Source of the DNA: DSVZ01 sp964568145
Lineage (GTDB): Bacteria; Verrucomicrobiota; Verrucomicrobiia; Limisphaerales; J093
Reading direction: 5' to 3'
Length of the DNA: 64,000 nt
Assembly: GCA_964568145.1 (NCBI GenBank)
Contig: CAZMOZ010000004.1
Span: forward strand, 1-64,000
The notes below the pieces were generated by a model, which saw nothing but the letters and a program-made list of their open reading frames with translations, did not search any database and was not told the DNA's origin. Below are positions 35,267-43,735 of this stretch, piece by piece. A program made the translations under genes and the position numbers. Within the stretch, counting starts at the first letter, position 1. Each line of letters opens with the position of its first letter.

Positions 35267-36094
35267 ATGAACGAAGCCTTGGTCCAACGGCTCGGCACCT
35301 TGTATCGCCGCCGGCGCACCCTGCGGGACGCGATCGAAAAGGCCGGCCGGCGCTTGCGCGAGCGCCTGTGGGGGGTGGATTGCCGGGTCTTTGAGAAGAC
35401 CATCCGCTTTTATCGGGAGGTCCATGGACAGCAGTTTTCTCCGCAGGAGGCGCTCCAGCGGGCGCTGAACAAACAGGCGCACAAAACCGGCTGGTCTTCC
35501 CGGCCGCGACTTACGCTGGAGGACAAGCTGCACTTTTACCAGGAGGTGCATGTTTATCCTTTCCGACAGCCGTACAACAAACGCTTTGGCGGCTACCGGT
35601 GGTGTCGGGAACTGGTGCGCCACCGCCCGCGCCCGGTAATATTGGAGTACGGATGCGGTTCCGCCGTCTGGACCGAATATCTGCTCGAACGGTTCCCCGA
35701 GTGCCAGTATGTGGTGGCTGACATTCCTTCCGTCACACTGGAGTTCGTCCAATGGAAGAAACGGACATACGGGTATCCCTACGAGATTCTGACGATCGGG
35801 CAGGGGAAAGACGGCATCCCCCTCAACAGGGATTATGACCTGATCGTGTGCCAGGACGTGCTGGAACACACCCCGAACCCGCTTGAAATCGCCATGGCCT
35901 TTGTCGAGCGCCTGTCCACAGAGGGCGTGCTGCTGGTGGACTTCTTGAACGCGCCCGGTGGGGAGAACCTGGCGGAGTCAGTGGAGCAACGCGATGCCGT
36001 GAAGGCATTGCTCAAGACCCGCCTGACTCCCATCAAGGCCATTGACGACGGCGGGAAGGTGGACGGCTTGTACGTGAAGCCCGCCGCGAAGTGA
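35267..36094 (+). CDS. SAM-dependent methyltransferase
   Basis: 275 residues with a helical, basic N-terminal region of about 110 residues and a class I methyltransferase core. PVILEYGCGSAVWTEYLL is the SAM-binding motif I, QYVVADIP is motif II, and YDLIVCQDVLEHTPNP is the motif with the DVLEH signature. Located among glycosyltransferases, so O-methylation or chain-end capping of the polysaccharide is plausible. ATG 35267 lies 10 bases after the GT stop. Confidence 0.82.
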   Translation: MNEALVQRLGTLYRRRRTLRDAIEKAGRRLRERLWGVDCRVFEKTIRFYREVHGQQFSPQEALQRALNKQAHKTGWSSRPRLTLEDKLHFYQEVHVYPFRQPYNKRFGGYRWCRELVRHRPRPVILEYGCGSAVWTEYLLERFPECQYVVADIPSVTLEFVQWKKRTYGYPYEILTIGQGKDGIPLNRDYDLIVCQDVLEHTPNPLEIAMAFVERLSTEGVLLVDFLNAPGGENLAESVEQRDAVKALLKTRLTPIKAIDDGGKVDGLYVKPAAK

Positions 36095-36207
36095 AGGAAG
36101 GTCGGGCGCGCCGCCGGGGGGCCGGCTCAAATCCGCGGGCTCCGATCGAGGAAGCACGGGCCGGGGCTGAATCCTGGGGGTGAGTCAGACACCCGCAATC
36201 ACAACGG

Positions 36208-37374
36208 ATGCAACCTAAGACAGATGAGGCGGCTGGGTCAGCGGACCCGAAGGCCCGGTTTTTGTTCGTGGCCCCGCGGTTTCACACCAACCAGATACCG
36301 GTGGTGCGGGCTTTGCTTGAGCGCGGGCATCCGGTGCGATTTTTGGTCCGGTACGTGGGCCCGGTGGAGAGCCATGCGTTGATCCAGCCTGAGCTGACCG
36401 CGCTGCGTCGCCCTTGGGTGAAGCGCGCCCGGGCGCTGGAGCAGACGCAGTGGCAAGTGCCCTTGGTGCTGCCGCTCTGGCGCTTGGTGAGGGATTATGA
36501 TCCACAGGTGACCATCATCCGTGAAGGCAACGCCCTGACCGATTGGGTGGTGGCAACGCTGCTTCTGCTGCGCGGCAAACGCTTCCTACTGTACACCCAG
36601 GCGGCGAAACACCGAAAGCAATTTCCTCGGCTTGTGCGGTTGGGCGCCCGGGTACTGGTGGACTGGTTGGGCAACGGTTGGTTCACTCCCGTGCTGTACC
36701 GGGAGGGACCGCAGTCCTGCGAACTGGCGGCCATGGACTTCTTGCCGCTGGTCTGGGTGCCGGATCCTGGTCTGCGCAAAGACTGGTCTACCGTGCCGGC
36801 CGAAGGTCCTGTCAGGCTGCTTAGCATCGGCAAGTACGCGCGCTACAAAAACCATCCTTTGCTGCTTCAGGCCGTGGCTGCTCCTACCGTGCGCGAGCGG
36901 GTGCGTTTGACCCTGATCGGGGAATGCAGCAGCGAGGAACATTGGGCCGAGTACGCAAAATGCCGGGAGTTGGTTGCGACCTTGGACCTTCAGGGCCTGG
37001 TCGAGCTGCGGATGAGCACCCCTTACGAGGCGATCCAGCAGGAATACCGGAAGCATGACGTGCTAGTGTTGAGCTCCAACCGGGAGAGCTGTGCAATGGT
37101 GATCCTCGAGGCGATGGGGTACGGTGTTCCGCCGGTGAGCGGCGATTACAACGGGAGTGCCTGTTACATCGAACATGGTCGCACTGGTTTTATTTACCGA
37201 AGTGGGAACTTGGAGCACCTGACTCGCACGCTCGAGCAGGTGATCCGCCGGCGAAGCGAACTGCCAACGATAGGGAGACTGGCTGCAGAGGCAATTGCCC
37301 AGCGGTGCAGTCCGGAAACCTATTACGAAACTCTCCGCGGGATTTTGCGTAAGCGGTGCGGGGTCATCCTTTGA
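36208..37374 (+). CDS. Glycosyltransferase family 4
   Basis: 388 residues. LFVAPRFHTNQIPVVRALLE is the N-terminal GT-B motif, LLSIGKYARYKNHPLLLQAV is the donor-domain start, and ESCAMVILEAMGYGVPPV is the E-x7-E motif of GT4 retaining enzymes, followed by a GRTGFIYRSG block. Expected to act at the inner membrane on the lipid-linked repeat unit. A 113-base gap precedes it. Confidence 0.87.
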   Translation: MQPKTDEAAGSADPKARFLFVAPRFHTNQIPVVRALLERGHPVRFLVRYVGPVESHALIQPELTALRRPWVKRARALEQTQWQVPLVLPLWRLVRDYDPQVTIIREGNALTDWVVATLLLLRGKRFLLYTQAAKHRKQFPRLVRLGARVLVDWLGNGWFTPVLYREGPQSCELAAMDFLPLVWVPDPGLRKDWSTVPAEGPVRLLSIGKYARYKNHPLLLQAVAAPTVRERVRLTLIGECSSEEHWAEYAKCRELVATLDLQGLVELRMSTPYEAIQQEYRKHDVLVLSSNRESCAMVILEAMGYGVPPVSGDYNGSACYIEHGRTGFIYRSGNLEHLTRTLEQVIRRRSELPTIGRLAAEAIAQRCSPETYYETLRGILRKRCGVIL

Positions 37375-37481
37375 AATGCCGTTAACTTTGGCCTGAATTC
37401 CAGATCAATCCTTGGTTGCTTTGTGAGACAGGGCGAAAGTCGCTGACCTGAAAACCGCAAACGGGGGAACTGTGTAATAAC

Positions 37482-38831
37482 ATGATACCGAAGGTCATCC
37501 GATCCACTGCGGCACTACAGGAATGGGTGTTGCCCGGAGTTCAGCGCCGGCCGCTTCCACTGGTGATTCTGGTCGTGGCCTTCGTGCCGGCTACATTTTT
37601 GGACAGTCTGATCATTTTGCCGGTGCGAATGCTCGACAACCCGGCCAGCATTCTTGGGGTGCTGTTGATCGGATTCTTTGCGGTCACTCGTCTGGGAAAA
37701 GTACGCCTGTTTTCCGGGCCAAGTGCTCTGGCACTCACATTTCTTGTGGCCGCTACTCTCGCCTTAGTGCTCAGTGGTAACCTTTCCCTGGGCTCGGACG
37801 GTGCAAAGGAGATCACCCAGTTCTTTCAGTATGTGCAAGTGGTGGCGCTGTTCTTCATCTTCAGGGACGTGTGCCATGATGCCCGGGCGCTCCAAGGCGT
37901 GGCTCTGGCAATGGTGGCCTCATGCACAGTGATGTCGCTGCTGGCGCACGCTGGCTATGCCTCCCTGGCGGCACAGATGGATGGGGCTGGAAGGATGGGG
38001 GTGGGTGGCATGAACCTGAATGGACAAGCCTACCGCTACTCGTTTTGTATCATCGGTGTGTTTTGCTGGTGCCTGACCCGTTGGCCGCGGTTGGGGGCGC
38101 GCGAATGGATCCTGGCGGCTTGTGTGGCTTCCATGACGTTGGCGACCGTACGCACGGCCAGCCGGGGTGGTCTCGTGATGCTGGCAGTGGGGCTTGCCAC
38201 GGCCCTGGTTCTTTTCCTTCGTAAGCGAAGGGCCTCCGCTTATTTATTCCTCGCGCCGGCGGCGTTGGCTGGAATCGCCTACACGGTGCTGACATCGGAA
38301 TTGGTCCAAGCCCGCTTCGAGGCCGCGCTGGCAGGGCGCACAGGATCACGGCTCGAACTGGCCGAAGGGGGATGGAGTCTCTTCCTGCAGAAACCTTGGT
38401 TCGGATGGGGAACCGCTTACGTGTTTGAACTTGGAGCCATCACGGGCAAGGAGAGAATCGCTGCGCACAACACGTATCTTCAGATTCTGGTGTCTTTCGG
38501 GTTGCTGGGTTTCCTGCCGTGGTTTGCCCTGCTGTTGACCACCGGCTATAACCTTTGGTGTCACCGCCGGCACCTCTTGGGAGCCATGGCGCTGGCCCTG
38601 TTTGTCGGTTCCTTGGTCTTCAGCATTGTCTCAAACAACGGTTACAACAAAACGTTCTGGATGTCACTTGGCGTAGCCACCGTTGTGCCGGCCGTATTGC
38701 GCGTTTCCCCGACGAAGAAGGTCCCATCACGGTGGCAAAAGCGGGGCGCTTCGATCGGGTCCGGTCGTCCGTCTGTTCCACGCTTTGTTGAACCTCAGAC
38801 AACGCCTCGGTTTTGGCCAAGGGCAGGGTAG
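37482..38831 (+). CDS. O-antigen polymerase/ligase-like membrane protein (Wzy/WaaL family)
   Basis: 449 residues, about 11-12 membrane segments. The C-terminal third holds a periplasmic loop with KPWFGWGTAYVF and ERIAAHNTYLQILVSFGLLG, the H-N-x-Y/L-Q region common in WaaL/Wzy proteins. It should polymerise lipid-linked repeats or ligate the chain. The last about 40 residues are polar and Arg/Pro-rich. Its presence with a flippase and an initiating transferase argues for a Wzx/Wzy-dependent pathway. Confidence 0.85.
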   Translation: MIPKVIRSTAALQEWVLPGVQRRPLPLVILVVAFVPATFLDSLIILPVRMLDNPASILGVLLIGFFAVTRLGKVRLFSGPSALALTFLVAATLALVLSGNLSLGSDGAKEITQFFQYVQVVALFFIFRDVCHDARALQGVALAMVASCTVMSLLAHAGYASLAAQMDGAGRMGVGGMNLNGQAYRYSFCIIGVFCWCLTRWPRLGAREWILAACVASMTLATVRTASRGGLVMLAVGLATALVLFLRKRRASAYLFLAPAALAGIAYTVLTSELVQARFEAALAGRTGSRLELAEGGWSLFLQKPWFGWGTAYVFELGAITGKERIAAHNTYLQILVSFGLLGFLPWFALLLTTGYNLWCHRRHLLGAMALALFVGSLVFSIVSNNGYNKTFWMSLGVATVVPAVLRVSPTKKVPSRWQKRGASIGSGRPSVPRFVEPQTTPRFWPRAG

Positions 38832-38841
38832 CGTGATCTCG

Positions 38842-38870
38842 TCTCGCCGGGGAACAGTCACCCCGCGAGA
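38842..38870. terminator. Hairpin after the polymerase gene
   Basis: TCTCGCCGGGG (38842-38852) pairs with CCCCGCGAGA (38861-38870) with one bulged base and an 8-base loop, 11 bases after the stop. It is not followed by a T run, so it may be an attenuator or RNA-stabilising structure rather than a classic terminator. Confidence 0.35.
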
Positions 38871-38964
38871 ATAAACACGAGACAACAATGCGCTGACTGC
38901 CCGCCGGTAACCAAATAAAGCAAGCCCGCGCTGGTTCCAGTTTCCGAACCGAATAAGACCCACA

Positions 38965-40098
38965 GTGCGTCCAGTCAACGTCACCCACCTTGTCACCGGG
39001 CTTAGCCAGGGCGGGGCGGAACGCCAGCTCTATCTGCTGCTCCAGGGCTTGGACCGTTCCAAGTACGTGCCGTCGGTCCTGGTCCGCCACGCCTCGGCTC
39101 GGGACTTTTGGACCGACCGGATACGTGGCCTGGGTGTGCCGGTGCGGGAGTTGGCCGGAGATTCGTCGGCTTTTCGTCGCTTTTGGGGCCTGTGGCGCTG
39201 GCTGCGCCGGCTGGAACCGGACATCGTGCAGGGGTGGACCTTGTGGACCAACCCCGTGATGGCGGTGCTGGGGCGTCTGGCCCGGGTGCCTGCGCGCTTG
39301 GGATCGCTGCGCTGCAATCTATACCGGGCGGGCCGGGGCCCGTTCGAGCGATGGGTGACCACGCGTGGACTGGACCGCATCGTGGCCAACTCCTCGAAAG
39401 GCCGGCGTGACCTGTTGGGTCTGGGCGTATCCACGGAACGGGTCGAACTGGTCTTCAATGCGGTGGAAACCGACACCGCGACACGCCAGTTTGATCGGGC
39501 GGCCGTGCGGCAATCTTGGGGCGCGCGCGACGAGGAGGTGGTGCTGGCCACGATCGGCAACCTGACGCGGCCGAAGAATTACCCGATGCTCCTTGAAGCG
39601 GCCCGTGAGTTGCGGGCCCGGGGCCTGCCCTTGAAGGTAGTGGTGTACGGCGAGGGGCCCTTGCGGGCAGAGTTGGAGGCGCAACGGCAAGCCGCCGGCC
39701 TCGAGGCGGATTTCATCCTCTGCGGTCAGCATCCGGAGGCCCGAGTCCTGGTTGGCGCGGCGGACCTCTTTGGCTTCACCTCCTGGGGCGAAGGCATGGC
39801 CAACGCGTTGCTGGAAGGCGCCTTGGCGGGTCTGCCCATTGTGACCACAGCGGTTGGAGGCGCGGATGACATTGTCCTGGAAGGCGAAACCGGCTTTGTG
39901 GTGCCGGTCAACGACCGGGCTGCTTTTGCGCAAGCGGTGGAACGCCTGGTGACCGACCCAGAACGGCGGCGGGTGATGGGAGCCAGGGCCCGGAAACGTG
40001 CCTTGGAGGAATTCAGCCAGGCCCGTATGGTGGAGCGTTTCCATGGGGTATATGAACGGGTGCTGGCGCGGAAGGTGAAAGCGGCGGCCGTATCATGA
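38965..40098 (+). CDS. Glycosyltransferase family 4
   Basis: 377 residues, start GTG 38965. VTGLSQGGAERQLYLLLQGL is the classic GT4 N-terminus, LATIGNLTRPKNYPMLLEAA starts the donor domain and EGMANALLEGALAGLPIV is the E-x7-E block followed by TTAVGGADDIV. Its stop overlaps the deacetylase ATG by ATGA, so the two are translationally coupled. Confidence 0.88.
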   Translation: MRPVNVTHLVTGLSQGGAERQLYLLLQGLDRSKYVPSVLVRHASARDFWTDRIRGLGVPVRELAGDSSAFRRFWGLWRWLRRLEPDIVQGWTLWTNPVMAVLGRLARVPARLGSLRCNLYRAGRGPFERWVTTRGLDRIVANSSKGRRDLLGLGVSTERVELVFNAVETDTATRQFDRAAVRQSWGARDEEVVLATIGNLTRPKNYPMLLEAARELRARGLPLKVVVYGEGPLRAELEAQRQAAGLEADFILCGQHPEARVLVGAADLFGFTSWGEGMANALLEGALAGLPIVTTAVGGADDIVLEGETGFVVPVNDRAAFAQAVERLVTDPERRRVMGARARKRALEEFSQARMVERFHGVYERVLARKVKAAAVS

Positions 40099-41153
40099 TG
40101 CGCTACCTTATCCGCAACCATCCCCAGGCGGAACCCGCGTATCGGCGCATCCTCCGTTGGGCGCTCGCGTCCGCCCTGCACCACACCGGGCTGGCTTTGC
40201 TGTTGAACCGCCTGTGCCCCCGGCCAGGCGCGTTGATTCTGTTTGGACACCGGGTCGCGGATGATTTTGACGATCTGCTGGGCGGCGTGCCGCCGGATTT
40301 GTTCGAGCGCCAGATCGCCTGGCTGGCACGGCACTTTCGGTTTCTGTCCATGGACGAACTGGTCGAGCGCATCCACCGGAACAAACCGGTGCCGGCAAAC
40401 AGCGTGGTACTGACCCTGGACGACGGGTATGTGGACAACTACACGAATGCGCTGCCGGTTCTGGAGCGCCACCGGGTCCCGGCCACGATTTATCTGGTCA
40501 CCGACAGCATTGAGACTGGGGAACTACCCTGGCCCCAGCGGCTGGCCTGGGTGCTGGTGCGGACGAACCGCGATGTGCTGGTCCTAAATGCGTCAGAGCA
40601 AGTCAGCTTACCCCTGAAGACCATGCCGGAGCGGGTGAACGCCTTGAAGGCGCTCAAGGAAATCCGCAAGAGCCTGTCCATGTCCGAACAGTTGAACCTG
40701 TTTCAAAGCGTGGTGGACCAGTGCGGCGTGCCGACGCCCCGGGGACGGATGTTGAATTGGGATCAGGTCCGCGAAATGCGAAGGCGCGGCATCACGTTCG
40801 GTTCGCACACGGTGCATCACCCGTTCATGAACCGCCTGCCGCTCGAAGACGCGCGGCGCGAACTGATCGAATCGAAACGGGTGATCGAGGAGCGGCTGGG
40901 TGAACGAGTCCACCATTTCTGTTTCCCGCACGGCAGTTATGGCGAGGCCGTGGGCCGGCTGGCCCAGGAGACGGGGTACGAAAGCTATTTCATCTCGGGC
41001 GGCCTGACCCGGACGAACGACCACACGCGCAGCCCGTTTCAGTTGCGCCGGTTGGGGCTCTCGGACGAGGAACTCCCCGTTCTGGCCCTGGCCACCTCCC
41101 GCCTTTACACGGACCTGCTGCGCCCGGGATCCAAGCAAGTGGAAAAGCAGTAG
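40095..41153 (+). CDS. Polysaccharide deacetylase (NodB fold)
   Basis: 352 residues. VVLTLDDGYVDNYTNALPVL carries the catalytic DD pair of motif 1 and TFGSHTVHHPFMNRL the HxxxH of motif 2; ..VHHFCFPHGSYGEAV is motif 3. It would remove N-acetyl groups from the polymer or from a precursor. Coupled to the GT4 gene upstream; a second deacetylase is encoded at 50229. Confidence 0.87.
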   Translation: MMRYLIRNHPQAEPAYRRILRWALASALHHTGLALLLNRLCPRPGALILFGHRVADDFDDLLGGVPPDLFERQIAWLARHFRFLSMDELVERIHRNKPVPANSVVLTLDDGYVDNYTNALPVLERHRVPATIYLVTDSIETGELPWPQRLAWVLVRTNRDVLVLNASEQVSLPLKTMPERVNALKALKEIRKSLSMSEQLNLFQSVVDQCGVPTPRGRMLNWDQVREMRRRGITFGSHTVHHPFMNRLPLEDARRELIESKRVIEERLGERVHHFCFPHGSYGEAVGRLAQETGYESYFISGGLTRTNDHTRSPFQLRRLGLSDEELPVLALATSRLYTDLLRPGSKQVEKQ

Positions 41154-41213
41154 GCCCTTTGCCGCCTTCAACCAGCATCCGCTCCCGGCAGCACACTCAA
41201 CTCAACAGAACCC

Positions 41214-42596
41214 ATGAAACCGCGTGAAGCCATGTTCCGATTTTCGGTCTGGGTGATGCGCAAGACGGATCCCAACGTCACCCAGGCCCTGGACCTGTTG
41301 GAGTGGGGGGAGACCGCCTCCTTGGCCGAAATGACGGAGTACCGGCTCCGCGAACTGCGCTCCCTGCTGCAACACTGCCAGGCCCAAGTGCCGTATTACC
41401 GTGAGCTGATGCGCGAGCGCGGCATCAACCCGGACAAAATCCAGAGCCTCGACGACTTGCGCAAATTCCCGGTGTTGACCAAGGACACCATCCGCCGGGA
41501 CGGTGAAGCGATGATCGCGCGCGAGCTGCGGCCGGGAGACTACGAGGTGCGCAAGACCGGGGGCACGACGGGCGAGCCGATTGCCTCGTATGTGGATCAT
41601 CGGACGCGGGTGATGGAAACCTACACCGCATTTCGCGGGGACCAATGGATGGGGTGGAGGCCCTGGATGCGGAAAATCAAGCTGTGGGGCGGATCCCTGG
41701 GACGTCCGGCCTCACGGGGGCTGCGTTCCAAGATGCGGAGCTTTGTGTTGGGGCATGTGCCGCTGGCCGCCTTCTCGGTCAACGCAAAGACCGCTCCTGA
41801 CTACGCCCGGACGATCATGCAGGCGGGCCCGTCCATCATGATCGGCTACTCCTCCGCCCTCTACCTGCTGGCACAGGAAGTCGCCAAGCTGGGTGAGTTT
41901 CAATGGCCGTTGCACGCGATTTTTCCCACTGCTGCGGAAATGCCCGCGGAATGGGCGCGCTACGTCAGCATGGTGTTCAAGTGCCCGGTGCGGCGGTATT
42001 TTGGCTGCGCCGAGGTCAACTCGCTGGGATTCCAGACTACCGATGAAGGCCCCTACCTCATACCGGATGAGCATGTGGTATTGGAAACGGTGCGACCCGG
42101 CACGCCGGAGGCCGAGGTGGTTCCACCGGGATCGTTGCTCATCACCTCCCTGTTCAATCGCGCCCGGCCCCTGATCCGTTACGCCAATGGCGACCAGGCG
42201 GACATCGCTCCGCCCGGTGAATTGCACCCGACACGTTCGTGCATCCGGGAGCTTGGGGGCCGCGGGGCTGACATGTTCGTGCTTCGGGACGGAACGCGGT
42301 TGTCGGCCAACTTCGGCGCGAAGATCATCAGCGCCCTCAAGCCGCCGGTGAAACGGTTTCAGTTCATCCAGCGCGATTACGAGCAGGTGGAATTCCGCTA
42401 CGAACCGTTGGACCGGGACTTGACCCGGGAAGAGTTGAAGGAAATCACCGACATCCTGCGCTCGCACATGTCGCCGGTTTTGGAGATCGCGGTGAGCAAG
42501 ACCGCTGACTTTGTCGTGTCCAGCGGCAACAAACATCGCACCATGATCTGTCAGGTCGCGGGTGCGTCCCGGCCGGAGACTGCCGTCCCCGCATGA
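41214..42596 (+). CDS. CapK/phenylacetate-CoA ligase-like adenylating enzyme
   Basis: 460 residues. VRKTGGTTGEPIASYVDHRT is the ATP-binding P-loop-like motif of the PaaK/CapK family, ..FGCAEVNSLGFQTTDEGPYL the second block, and LIRYANGDQAD matches the adenylation hinge. CapK-type proteins in capsule loci activate acids or amino acids for attachment, but substrates are mostly unknown. An acyltransferase gene follows 25 bases later. Confidence 0.82.
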   Translation: MKPREAMFRFSVWVMRKTDPNVTQALDLLEWGETASLAEMTEYRLRELRSLLQHCQAQVPYYRELMRERGINPDKIQSLDDLRKFPVLTKDTIRRDGEAMIARELRPGDYEVRKTGGTTGEPIASYVDHRTRVMETYTAFRGDQWMGWRPWMRKIKLWGGSLGRPASRGLRSKMRSFVLGHVPLAAFSVNAKTAPDYARTIMQAGPSIMIGYSSALYLLAQEVAKLGEFQWPLHAIFPTAAEMPAEWARYVSMVFKCPVRRYFGCAEVNSLGFQTTDEGPYLIPDEHVVLETVRPGTPEAEVVPPGSLLITSLFNRARPLIRYANGDQADIAPPGELHPTRSCIRELGGRGADMFVLRDGTRLSANFGAKIISALKPPVKRFQFIQRDYEQVEFRYEPLDRDLTREELKEITDILRSHMSPVLEIAVSKTADFVVSSGNKHRTMICQVAGASRPETAVPA

Positions 42597-42621
42597 GCCT
42601 CATTGCACGAGTCTGCCGATC

Positions 42622-43149
42622 ATGAAAGCGATTGCGCACGTCTGGCGGAAGTTCCTGTTTTTGATCACGGCGGATCCGCTGAAGCTGGCGGAACTCTGGC
42701 GGCGCAGCGGCGTTCCGGTCGGCGAGGGCACGCATATTTTTCGCGACGTGAACCTGGGTCGGGGCGGGAAGGATCCCATCTCGATCGGACGGAATTGCGT
42801 TCTGACGGGCTGTGCCATCATCGGACACGATGCCTCGACGAACGCTTGCCTGGGCCTCCAGCCCGGGGAGCGTTCCCCCATCATGCCGGTGGTGATCGAA
42901 GACGACTGTTTCATCGGCTACCGGGCAATCGTTCTGATGGGCGTGTGCGTCGGGCGTGGCTCCATCGTGGGTGCCGGTGCGGTGGTTACCAAGGATGTGC
43001 CGCCGGGCAGCGTGGTGGCCGGCAACCCGGCGAAAGTAATTTGCACCGTCGAGGAACTGGTCAAACGGCGGCTGCAACTGGCCCGGGAGCATCCGGAGTA
43101 TTTTCCCGTGCGGCCGCGGGCCCTGGACAGCACTGCGGCCCGTCCCTGA
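42622..43149 (+). CDS. Hexapeptide-repeat acyltransferase
   Basis: 175 residues. ISIGRNCVLTGCAIIGHDAS begins the beta-helix, VVIEDDCFIGYRAIVLMGVC then GRGSIVGAGAVVTKDVPPGS continue it, and VVAGNPAKVI is the usual end. It has a predominantly helical N-terminus and lacks the DxDHP loop. It may use the acid activated by the preceding CapK-like enzyme. ATG 42622. Confidence 0.82.
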   Translation: MKAIAHVWRKFLFLITADPLKLAELWRRSGVPVGEGTHIFRDVNLGRGGKDPISIGRNCVLTGCAIIGHDASTNACLGLQPGERSPIMPVVIEDDCFIGYRAIVLMGVCVGRGSIVGAGAVVTKDVPPGSVVAGNPAKVICTVEELVKRRLQLAREHPEYFPVRPRALDSTAARP

Positions 43150-43492
43150 GGCTGCTTGACCCATTGACCGCTAACTTGCCGGCTTCGCCAGAATCGCCTC
43201 AGGTGCCCTGAGCCTGGCAGTCTCGATGCATGGTTGGGGGGCAAGATTCCTCGGTTTAGCAGGCCGCAAAACGGCTCAACAACGCAAAAGCAAGACACTG
43301 GATGACGAAGGCAGTGGCTTTACTTCTCCCGGCGGATAACTCCAACCACATCATTAACGTTGTCTTGCTCAGTCCTGTTTCGCCTTTTACGGCTTTCGGA
43401 GGCACTTCCTTTGCGATATTCTTGCGTGGACCCCTCTGTCCGCTCCCTTGATCTGAATTCAGGCACCCGACTTCCGACTCCTGCCCCATCCG
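43150..43492. other. Intergenic stretch without recognisable gene
   Basis: 343 bases between the acyltransferase and the broken ACP gene. GC is lower than in the neighbours. I see no repeat of families A or B and no convincing promoter; its 3' end directly abuts the ACP remnant. Confidence 0.4.
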
Positions 43493-43688
43493 ATGGACCT
43501 CCGCAATGACATCGCCGGAACGTTATCCACGGCCATGCGGGAAAACGGCGTGATGTCGCCGCCGGCGTTCGCCGGTGACCAGCCACTGCTGCGGACCGGT
43601 TGGATTCGCTCGATTGCGCGAGGGGATCACACTCCGGCGCCGCCGCCAGGGTTACGACCCGTTCGTGGTGGTGGACGAGTCCGTGTAG
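43493..43688 (+). pseudogene. Degenerate acyl carrier protein gene, duplicate of the one at 45869
   Basis: The frame MDLRNDIAGTLSTAMRENGV, then PPAFAGDQPLLRTG, matches the intact ACP-like gene at 45869 in 25 of 36 positions by my count. After ..RTG the frame is wrong: the DSL serine site can be read (LDSL) only in another frame, and GYDPFVVVDESV with a stop only in a third. At least two frameshifts have therefore destroyed it. It directly precedes the sialidase-like gene, and the intact copy follows that gene, as if a duplication bracketed it. Confidence 0.75.
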
Positions 43689-43735
43689 CTGAAACGGCGG
43701 TTGTGTGAACTAACTGCTAGCCTTGACACCTCAAA